A stretch of DNA of 22,064 bases, taken from positions 1-22,064 of the forward strand of contig JBKCVN010000020.1 of the NCBI GenBank assembly GCA_046317875.1. Reading direction: 5' to 3'. The notes beneath the pieces are model-generated. The model searched no databases. It worked only from the letters and a program-made list of their open reading frames with translations, and had not been told where the DNA came from. The position numbers and the translations under genes were made by a program. Positions 16,501-22,064 of this stretch are shown piece by piece. Each line of letters opens with the position of its first letter. Within the stretch, counting starts at the first letter, position 1. This stretch comes from 2-01-FULL-41-14 sp046317875 (GTDB lineage Bacteria > Pseudomonadota > Alphaproteobacteria > UBA7879 > UBA5542).

Positions 16501-16523
16501 GAATTCTACCCATGCTAGAATTT
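16501..16523. repeat. Short inverted repeat, possible operator
   Basis: AATTCTA (16502-16508) and TAGAATT (16516-16522) are perfect arms around CCCATGC. It lies in the divergent gap between the F-box/LRR gene and the small acidic gene, about 75 bases before the latter's ATG, a reasonable site for a regulator. T-runs follow on the + strand, so a weak terminator is an alternative. Confidence 0.3.
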
Positions 16524-16596
16524 TCGATTTTTTTCATCTGTATTTTTAGGGGGGCGCCTGTTTAAAATGATCCCGAGTAAAACAAGGAGTAAAAAA

Positions 16597-16716
16597 ATGA
16601 CCCAAATCCCACCCCAATTCCCCGTACATAATGAATATGAAAAAGATCGCCTTGTGGATCCCTGCCGGACAGATCAATACTATTACGAGGATGAAGTGGA
16701 AGACGCGGACGAATAA
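16597..16716 (+). CDS. Small acidic protein (39 residues)
   Basis: An open frame of 40 codons with an excellent AAGGAG (16584-16589) seven bases before ATG and a strong terminator seven bases after the stop, so it is probably a real monocistronic gene. The product starts MTQIPPQFPVHNEYEKDRL, has one Cys and three consecutive Tyr, and ends in an acidic tail (EDEVEDADE). It has no signal peptide or membrane span. No family is recognised. Strong acidity could suit a nucleic-acid mimic, antitoxin or partner-binding peptide, but nothing in the sequence selects among these. Confidence 0.6.
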   Translation: MTQIPPQFPVHNEYEKDRLVDPCRTDQYYYEDEVEDADE

Positions 16717-16722
16717 CCTTAT

Positions 16723-16765
16723 GGGGGTGGCCGGAACGTGACAGCTCCCTCCACCCCCTTTTTTT
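16723..16765 (+). terminator. Rho-independent terminator of the small acidic gene
   Basis: GGGGGTGG (16723-16730) and CCACCCCC (16751-16758) form an 8-bp GC stem immediately followed by seven T (16759-16765). Confidence 0.8.
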
Positions 16766-16866
16766 ACTCTTCCTTCTGAATGGTACACCCGCCTAGATGC
16801 CCACCTTCACAAGGGTAACCCTGGTGGGGACCATGTTGCTATCACACCCCCGTCATTGCGCGAAGC

Positions 16867-16899
16867 ACCAACGGTCCCACAAAACAATCCGCCTTATTC
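16867..16899. repeat. Dispersed non-coding repeat, copy 2
   Basis: Matches 94-126 at 29 of 33 positions. Together with the palindrome at 16974 it makes up most of the region 16766-17186, which has no credible gene and is C/T-rich on the + strand. Confidence 0.6.
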
Positions 16900-16973
16900 C
16901 CTCTTTCCATTCCCACCCTTCTCCTCACCTATCATTCCCACTTCTTCTTTTGTTATTTCCCGCACCCTCTCCT

Positions 16974-16999
16974 GTCATTCCCGCGCAGGCGGGAATCCA
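16974..16999. repeat. Palindromic ATTCCCGC/GCGGGAAT repeat
   Basis: Same 26-base element as 2510 and 13849, with GCAG in place of GTAG at the centre. Confidence 0.85.
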
Positions 17000-17186
17000 T
17001 CTTCTCGTCCCTCACCCCTTGTGCAGCACGCGCCCCTAGACCCACGCTTTTGCGAGGGCGATACTCGAAGGTCCTCTACCTACCCTTCTCCTCTACCATT
17101 CCCACTTCCCCATAGTTTCAATTTTTATGCCATCCTTAAACAATTCCCCCTTTTCTTTGGGCTGTTTTTTTCTTATGATCTGGCCC

Positions 17187-18011
17187 ATGAAAAAACTCCG
17201 TATTCTTTTGGCCACCCTTTTGTTCCTTATCTCCCACCCTCCTCGGGCCATGGGTCTGGCGAACGAATCATCTCTCCAAACTTTTGCGTCCCGTCCCCTA
17301 TCGGTGGCATTCGTATCCCTTGCCGATAACAAGTGTGATCCCCAAGATACGTCAGAAGGCCAGCCGCCCTTACCCCGGATAATGAATATCTCTGACCTTA
17401 CGCACTTTAAACAGTGCCTATCCGCCACACCCGATTTCACCTGTTTAATCTTACACGGCTGGTATTTGCATACCCCCGCTTTACAGGTCTTATCTGGTAT
17501 GTGGGCCCACTTGGGGCACCTGCGCCATTTGGATCTATCAAGCAATTATATGCGCGATCCCGAAATCATCACGCTTAGTAGCACCTTGGGTCGGGCCCCC
17601 CTCCTCGAGCATATAAACCTTAGTGACAATGATTTTCAAACCGATGGGGTTAAATCCCTGGGTCAGGCCCTATCAAAACTGCCCCACCTTCACCATCTTG
17701 ATCTCAGCCACAATCATCTGACCAACGAACAAGTATCCATTCTCAGCTATTACCTGGCTCTTTGTCCGGGGCTCATGTCTTTGAATCTGGCCCATAATGC
17801 CTTCAACCATCCCATTCTAGAGTCCCTAACCCGGTCACTCGCGGTTTTAGATCACCTAGCAATTCTGGATCTCAGTGGAACCCCCCTGGCAGACATATCC
17901 CTCACACACCTTCAACCCCATTTAAACCTGCTGCCCCGGTTGAAAGTGCTTCACTTAGAATATACGGGGATTAAGGTCCCCCATAGGCTGCTTGAACAAG
18001 CGTCCGACTAA
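17187..18011 (+). CDS. Exported LRR protein, seven 28-residue repeats
   Basis: A 274-residue protein starting at ATG 17187, chosen because it opens a signal peptide (MKKLRILLATLLFLISHPP); no clear ribosome-binding site is seen, and an ATG four codons upstream is also possible. Residues 22-80 are polar. Seven LRRs cover about 81-274, the internal ones exactly 28 residues, for example LRHLDLSSNYM, LEHINLSDNDF, LHHLDLSHNHL and LMSLNLAHNAF. This is the RNI type, as in the 11270 protein. No F-box is present, and the N-terminal part matches nothing I know. The last repeat is short but ends naturally, so the gene looks intact. Probable secreted or surface protein-binding factor. Confidence 0.8.
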   Translation: MKKLRILLATLLFLISHPPRAMGLANESSLQTFASRPLSVAFVSLADNKCDPQDTSEGQPPLPRIMNISDLTHFKQCLSATPDFTCLILHGWYLHTPALQVLSGMWAHLGHLRHLDLSSNYMRDPEIITLSSTLGRAPLLEHINLSDNDFQTDGVKSLGQALSKLPHLHHLDLSHNHLTNEQVSILSYYLALCPGLMSLNLAHNAFNHPILESLTRSLAVLDHLAILDLSGTPLADISLTHLQPHLNLLPRLKVLHLEYTGIKVPHRLLEQASD

Positions 18012-18311
18012 GGTTTTTGTTCCCCCTAAACCCGATCCCTTTTGCTTTAAATACATGGCCTACACCTTTATTGTTGGAAAACCCCAGCCCATACTCATCT
18101 TTTATACGTCCCCCTCCTGGGCGCCCATCGCGTGCGCCCCCCCAAAAGCCCCCAGGGCAGCAAACCCTGATATCTTCCCCCCTTATAATGGGTACCCCCT
18201 TCCCCCTTTTCTTCTGCGGGAAAACCCCTGTAAACCAGGGCATTCTATTGGGCCCGGTCAAGCAAACCCATAAATCAGAAAAAACAATAATTTGATTTTA
18301 AAAATAAATAC
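18012..18311. other. Intergenic region without a recognisable gene
   Basis: C-rich + strand with no frame that has both a ribosome-binding site and plausible composition. A small stem, CCCTG (18226-18230) with CAGGG (18236-18240), is present. No copy of the window's dispersed repeats was found here. Confidence 0.5.
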
Positions 18312-18340
18312 TTGACATTTGTTGTCATCAAGAATATTGA
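18312..18340 (+). promoter_or_regulatory. Sigma-70-type promoter
   Basis: TTGACA (18312-18317), a consensus -35 box, is followed after 17 bases by TATTGA (18335-18340), a fair -10 box. The predicted start is near 18347, about 32 bases before the ATG of the following short frame and about 150 bases before a strong terminator. Confidence 0.6.
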
Positions 18341-18378
18341 TATGAAATATCTATTATATTTGATATATAAAAGATCGT

Positions 18379-18471
18379 ATGCAGCTTCTTCAGGCATTCT
18401 TAACAGGGATGGTTTTCAAAGAGCGTTGGCCCACCGAAGCAGCCATAACTTTCGTTAAATCCAAACTCTAA
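18379..18471 (+). CDS. Possible 30-residue peptide, or small RNA
   Basis: The frame starts MQLLQAFLTGMVFKERWPTE and ends VKSKL, with the stop codon overlapping the terminator stem. It sits in a complete transcription unit: consensus -35 box, -10 box, and a perfect intrinsic terminator at 18470-18497. No ribosome-binding site precedes the ATG, so the unit could instead be a small RNA of about 150 nucleotides. The segment FKERWPTEAA loosely recalls a W-(T/P)-x-E-A motif of some phage-derived proteins, which is not enough to assign a function. Confidence 0.4.
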   Translation: MQLLQAFLTGMVFKERWPTEAAITFVKSKL

Positions 18472-18497
18472 AGCCGGCTTAATCGCCGGCTTTTTTT
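18470..18497 (+). terminator. Rho-independent terminator
   Basis: AAAGCCGGC (18470-18478) and GCCGGCTTT (18485-18493) pair perfectly around TTAATC, with a T-run to 18497. Confidence 0.88.
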
Positions 18498-18603
18498 CAT
18501 TTATAAAACGCCCCGCATCCCGAAACACAGACACCCTAAACAAAAAGGGCCCTGGAGGGGGACCCACAGTCCCCACCCCAAGGCCCCCGCTAGGCCGTAG
18601 CCT

Positions 18604-20844
18604 TTATTTTTCCTGATTCTTTTTTGCTGCCTCTTTTTTAGCGTTGGAAACAACTAGGTTTACTATTGCTGCCGTCAGCTCTTCTAAATTAAGCTCAGCC
18701 TTCACCCATGCAGCAATCTGGGCATGGGTCAAACTTTTGGCTTTATCATAATACAATTCAAGAATACGGGCGTTACGTGCAGCCAAAGTTTCTTTGGGGA
18801 GCATTTTCTTTTTCTCTGCCTCTGATTTATCCCTGGAAACAAGTACCCTTACTGTTGTTTCCGTCAGCTCTTTTAAACCAAATTCAGCCTTCACTTGGTC
18901 AGCAATCTGGGCATAGGTCAACCCACTGGGATTATTCTTGACCAATTCAAGAATACGGCCGTTACGTATCTCCCGAATTGCTCTTGGAAGCCTTTTCTTT
19001 TTCTCGCCCTCTGATTTAGTCTTTTGGATAGTGTTGTCTACTATTTGTTCCGTCATCTCTTCTAAACCAAGTTCAGCCTTCACCCATGCAGCAATCTGGG
19101 CATGGGTCAAACTTTTGGCTTTATCATAATACAATTCAAGAATACGGGCGTTACGTGCAGCCAAAGTTTCTTTGGGAAGCATTTTCTTTGTACTCAACCC
19201 AGTTCGTTGCACATAGTTGTTTATCACATTTTCACTTACAACAATTTCTCTGCCCCACTCTTTGCTCAGTTTCGTCGCCACCTTTTCTGCAATCTGGTCA
19301 TAGCTCAATAATCCATCTGTATTATTCTCTAAATATTGTTTAATAAGATCATTTCGGATTTGCATTTCCTCATCGGACAATGGAGTCGAAACGAACGTCC
19401 ACCCTTTTTTGTGTGCTTTATGCGCAGGCTTTGCCTCTTCTTTTCGCTCTCCCTTTCCCTTAGGTGTGGTGTACTGGGCTTCATCATCTTCTTCTTCCAC
19501 ATCAGCTTCCGCCCGTGCGGGCTTCTTTCGGGCCGGTTCATCCTCATCCCCACTCAAAAAATCAGCCTCTTGGTCCATCGCTGCCGCCCCAGATGAAGAT
19601 GCAGTCTGCAGAGAAATCGCGGACCCCATCATCACCACGGGAACAGTGGTCATCCCACCACTTCCCACAGGTCCACCATTCTGATCGTCTCCCCCTTCAT
19701 CCTCGCTGCTGGATAGGGAATACGAAGATGAATCACTAGACTCATCCATGGCACCTGCCCCAGCCGGTCCATCCTGGCCATCAGGACCCTCGTCCCCTCC
19801 CTCTTCCGAATCCGAAGATAGGGGCGATGCCCCAGGCACCAAAGGCACATGCCAATTTTCTAAAGCTGCCTTAAGTCTATTTTCCTGATCTTTCAGTTCG
19901 TTCTTATAGTCGGTGCGTGCACTCGACTGCTTAATATTGTCTTCATGATCAATCTGCGGGGCGGCAGCTACGGGGGCCACGGCCACGCCGGGGGCAACCG
20001 CCATAGGTGCCGGGGCCAAGGCCGCAGCTGCCAAGGCTTGCTGCATCAACGGAGCTACTGCTTGCGCGGCTACGGGACGCGCTTCTGTATAAATATCAAA
20101 CCACTCTTGGGCTTTGGTTTTATGATAAACTTCGATATCTTCTCCAGCCGGCACCATCAAAGTCAAAGGACGACACCCTGATTCGGCCACCAGCAAGGCC
20201 ATCCACAAATAAACCGATTTTGAAAAGTTAAACTCATTCCTCAGCTTTTCAGCTGCTTGTAAATCAGCCCATGCCTCATTCAAAGGTGCATTTTGTGGAC
20301 CCCACACACCTTTTTTGTAACCATCCATATTAATAACGGCACGCCACAAATAGCTGTGAAACGTCCAACTTTTTGGGCCTTCAAAATCAATAACTTCCTT
20401 TAAAGCCGCTAAAGCTTCGGTACGAAATTCATCCAATGTCCCCACTGCACCTTCCCACTGCGCCGCCAAAGGATAAAAACCTCGTTTTACCAATAATTTA
20501 GTTAATCCGAAAGCTGCGTCTAAACTGACCTCATCATTTAAAAAGGCAAAATCTCGCTTATCGCGCAAAAAATCTACCACGACCTCATAGTTTTTTAGGG
20601 GAAAGTTATCCTCAGGGCCGGTAAATTTATGCCCCGGTATTTTGTTTTTCAGGCGATTCTCTTTAAGGACCCGTTGTATGAACTCTTCTTGTTCCACGGG
20701 ATGGGCATTCATATAATTTCTTAGCCTAACAGTATCCGCATCTTCGATGCCCTGTTTCATGGCCATCATCACCGAGGGCTGGACCAAACTGAAAATCACC
20801 AATCCAACACTGATGACCCTGAAAAGAATTACAGACTTACTCAT
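18604..20844 (-). CDS. Exported protein with four tandem HTH-like repeats (candidate nucleomodulin)
   Basis: A 746-residue protein of no known family. AAGG lies a few bases before ATG 20844. Residues 1-28 are a signal peptide (ILFRVISVGLVIFSLV). A helical domain covers about 30-255, then an Ala/Pro linker (256-296) and a very acidic Ser/Asp/Glu/Gly region (342-455). The acidic region contains a basic patch EPARKKPARAE (436-446). The C-terminus (about 488-746) holds four related units, the last three spaced exactly 63 residues apart (starts 555, 618, 681). Each has a helix (RNARILELYYD), a turn, a second helix (LTHAQIAAWVKAEL) and a third (TEQIVDNTIQK), the tri-helical HTH layout of sigma-factor-like DNA binders. 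An exported multi-HTH protein with an acidic region suggests action on host nucleic acid. This is inference; protein-protein binding is an alternative. Confidence 0.78.
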   Translation of the reverse strand: MSKSVILFRVISVGLVIFSLVQPSVMMAMKQGIEDADTVRLRNYMNAHPVEQEEFIQRVLKENRLKNKIPGHKFTGPEDNFPLKNYEVVVDFLRDKRDFAFLNDEVSLDAAFGLTKLLVKRGFYPLAAQWEGAVGTLDEFRTEALAALKEVIDFEGPKSWTFHSYLWRAVINMDGYKKGVWGPQNAPLNEAWADLQAAEKLRNEFNFSKSVYLWMALLVAESGCRPLTLMVPAGEDIEVYHKTKAQEWFDIYTEARPVAAQAVAPLMQQALAAAALAPAPMAVAPGVAVAPVAAAPQIDHEDNIKQSSARTDYKNELKDQENRLKAALENWHVPLVPGASPLSSDSEEGGDEGPDGQDGPAGAGAMDESSDSSSYSLSSSEDEGGDDQNGGPVGSGGMTTVPVVMMGSAISLQTASSSGAAAMDQEADFLSGDEDEPARKKPARAEADVEEEDDEAQYTTPKGKGERKEEAKPAHKAHKKGWTFVSTPLSDEEMQIRNDLIKQYLENNTDGLLSYDQIAEKVATKLSKEWGREIVVSENVINNYVQRTGLSTKKMLPKETLAARNARILELYYDKAKSLTHAQIAAWVKAELGLEEMTEQIVDNTIQKTKSEGEKKKRLPRAIREIRNGRILELVKNNPSGLTYAQIADQVKAEFGLKELTETTVRVLVSRDKSEAEKKKMLPKETLAARNARILELYYDKAKSLTHAQIAAWVKAELNLEELTAAIVNLVVSNAKKEAAKKNQEK
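18695..18812 (-). repeat. Intragenic direct repeat, copy in HTH unit 4
   Basis: 118 bases identical to 19073-19190 except one position (18799 against 19177). The copies are exactly 378 bases apart, two repeat units of 189 bases. It encodes helices 1-2 of unit 4 and the junction before it. Confidence 0.85.
19073..19190 (-). repeat. Intragenic direct repeat, copy in HTH unit 2
   Basis: Partner of 18695-18812. The intervening unit 3 is clearly diverged in both DNA and protein, so units 2 and 4 share a recent copy or conversion event that unit 3 did not. Confidence 0.85.
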
Positions 20845-20987
20845 TTAAAAACCTTTTTTATTTTTAATTACTTTTGTTATGTAGTAATAAAAATTAAACA
20901 ATTCAATTAAATATGGTTTTTTTCCGTAAAAAATATTCTTATTTTGCATGGCTTGACCCCCACCGCCCCCCATGCCATGATGTCCCC

Positions 20988-21644
20988 ATGGCCCATGGAC
21001 CCATTCAATTAACACCCGATCTGTACACCTATTACAAATCCGTTGGGTATCGGGAACCTGGGGCTTTGGCGGAACTAAGGCAGCATTTTCAAAATCACCC
21101 CCAGCACCACATGCACACCCTGCCCGAGGTGGCCCAGGTCCTATCATTCCTGGTTCAAATGGCCCAACCCCAGCACATCTTGGAAATCGGCACCTTTATT
21201 GGATATTCCACCCTGGCCATGGCTTTGGTGATGCCTGCTCACTGCCATCTGACCACATGCGACATCAATCAAGACCTGGCCACTCAAGCCCAGGTTTTTT
21301 GGGAACAAGCGGGATGTGGGGCTCGCATTCATTTCAAAGAGGGCCGAGCCCATGACACGCTGCATACTTTGGAATCCCAAGGGTTTGTTGCTGATTTTAC
21401 TTATATCGATGCGGATAAGGCCGGTTATTTAGACTATTACGAATGGGCCCTGCGCCTGGCACCCGTGGGGGGGCTGATTCTTTTAGACAACACCTTATCA
21501 GGCGGTCGGGTTATACATGCCCATCCCCCCGCCCATACCCAGGCCATTCAAAAAACCAACGCCTTTATTCATCAAGACGCCCGCGTGGATATGGTGATGC
21601 TGCCCATGGGGGATGGGATAACGTTAGTACGCAAGCGCCCCTAA
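20988..21644 (+). CDS. SAM-dependent O-methyltransferase (CCoAOMT-like)
   Basis: A soluble class I methyltransferase predicted to move a methyl group from S-adenosylmethionine to a catechol-like hydroxyl; the true acceptor is unknown. ATG 20988 gives 218 residues, the usual family length; an upstream ATG at 20913 would add 25 unrelated residues, and neither has a clear ribosome-binding site. From the upstream ATG, motif I is HILEIGTFIGYSTLAMA (88-104), CDIN (116-119) is the acidic end of strand 2, YIDADKAGYLDYYE (164-177) holds the metal-binding Asp, and LLDNTLSGGRV (190-200) matches the family's DN-x-L-x-x-G-x-V. No signal peptide, unlike its neighbours. It is divergent from the multi-HTH gene. 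Confidence 0.9.
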   Translation: MAHGPIQLTPDLYTYYKSVGYREPGALAELRQHFQNHPQHHMHTLPEVAQVLSFLVQMAQPQHILEIGTFIGYSTLAMALVMPAHCHLTTCDINQDLATQAQVFWEQAGCGARIHFKEGRAHDTLHTLESQGFVADFTYIDADKAGYLDYYEWALRLAPVGGLILLDNTLSGGRVIHAHPPAHTQAIQKTNAFIHQDARVDMVMLPMGDGITLVRKRP

Positions 21645-21805
21645 ACCCCAGTCATTTTCTCACGTACAACGTATTTCTTAAAAAAATATATTTCTTTTTA
21701 TTTAATAAGTAATAAATAATAATTTTTATTGATTTATTTGATCATTATTAATATTTTATATTTATTTATAAGTTCTAATTTATTTGTTTTATATTTAAAA
21801 ATTAC
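21645..21805. other. Very AT-rich leader of the third F-box gene
   Basis: About 160 bases made almost entirely of A and T, with many overlapping TAATAA, TATTAA and TTATAA tracts, so individual promoter boxes cannot be assigned. AT-rich leaders also precede other exported-protein genes here (before 1897, 8885 and 20844). Confidence 0.4.
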
Positions 21806-22064
21806 ATGAAATTATATTTTTTACTTATCTTTTACGCTTTTTTATATTTGATCCATCCGAATGCCCATAGCCACAACCCCAGTGACGAGATCGATCCCAC
21901 AGCATCGCCCCCCGTACAAAAAAGAATCCGATCCTCCGAGCCCCCCGAACCAATCGATGGCCCCCTTCCTTTAACTGGTTTTTCAGCTCTGCCCGATGAT
22001 ATCATCCTCCACATCATTCAATTCCTAGACCCCGATGACCAAGGACTCCAAAGCCTGCATTTAG
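21806..22064 (+). CDS. Exported F-box protein, cut by the window edge
   Basis: ATG 21806 opens a frame that runs off the right end after 86 codons. The product begins MKLYFLLIFYAFLYLIHPNA, a signal peptide, then a polar Ser/Pro linker with a short basic stretch (VQKRIRSS). About residue 60 starts an F-box: LTGFSALPDDIILHIIQFLD, followed by PDDQGLQSLHL. Order and spacing (signal, linker of about 40 residues, F-box) match the proteins at 9599 and 15001, so LRRs probably follow outside the window. No strong ribosome-binding site is visible in the AT-rich leader. Predicted role as a secreted ubiquitin-ligase adaptor is inference. Confidence 0.75.
   Translation, partial: MKLYFLLIFYAFLYLIHPNAHSHNPSDEIDPTASPPVQKRIRSSEPPEPIDGPLPLTGFSALPDDIILHIIQFLDPDDQGLQSLHL

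Noticed and set aside
13849..17000. Palindromic repeats as a CRISPR array
   Set aside because: Copies are kilobases apart with no regular spacers and no cas gene nearby.
17971..18261. A 96-codon minus-strand frame with Gly-rich composition
   Set aside because: It overlaps the end of the LRR gene, lacks a ribosome-binding site and a signal peptide, and its Gly content follows from C-runs on the + strand.
18607..19383. HTH-like units as ankyrin, TPR or TAL repeats
   Set aside because: The 63-residue length and three-helix pattern do not fit ankyrin (33), TPR (34) or TAL (34) repeats, and their consensus residues are absent.
19336..19739. Several + strand frames rich in Ser, Phe and Pro
   Set aside because: They are antisense shadows of the acidic region of the multi-HTH gene and have no translation signals.

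Overview
The window looks like accessory genome of a host-associated bacterium, most likely an alphaproteobacterial endosymbiont of a protist or other eukaryote (Holosporales- or Rickettsiales-like). That placement is inference. It rests on secreted F-box and leucine-rich-repeat (LRR) proteins, a holin resembling the three-helix family of alphaproteobacterial gene transfer agents, a ProP-like MHS transporter, many exported proteins of no recognised family, broken genes, and dispersed palindromes of the ATTCCCGCG-TAGGCGGGAAT type. No rRNA, tRNA, CRISPR array or insertion-sequence transposase was seen.

Layout. 1-312: repeat debris. 313-1596: MHS-family MFS transporter. 1897-5859 (+): a frameshifted exported-protein gene, an LRR remnant, and two intact exported proteins; the larger carries a helix-turn-helix (HTH)-like segment. 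5911-8714 (-): three exported proteins in one strand-uniform run. 8885-12307 (+): a small exported protein, an F-box/LRR protein and a protein with eight 28-residue LRRs. 12338-13640 (-): a multiply frameshifted exported-protein gene behind a small exported-protein gene. 13896-14789 (-): a compact lysozyme/holin lysis pair with no other phage gene beside it. 15001-16347 (-): a second F-box/LRR protein. 16597-16716 (+): a 39-residue acidic protein with its own terminator. 17187-18011 (+): another 28-residue-repeat LRR protein. 18312-18497 (+): a short promoter-to-terminator unit with a possible 30-residue peptide. 18604-20844 (-): a 746-residue exported protein with an acidic middle, a basic patch and four C-terminal HTH-like units. 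20988-21644 (+): an O-methyltransferase. 21806 to the right edge (+): the start of a third exported F-box protein.

How it fits together (inference). Apart from the transporter, the methyltransferase and a few minor genes, most products start with a Sec-type signal and several continue with eukaryote-like modules. The F-box proteins could plug into a host SCF ubiquitin ligase with their LRRs choosing targets. The multi-HTH protein could act on nucleic acid after leaving the bacterium. The lysis pair could release periplasmic proteins. The region therefore reads as an effector island in which paralogues are gained, duplicated and lost: three members of a new exported family sharing a C-terminal motif, a cut-down LRR gene, and several genes frameshifted at homopolymers.
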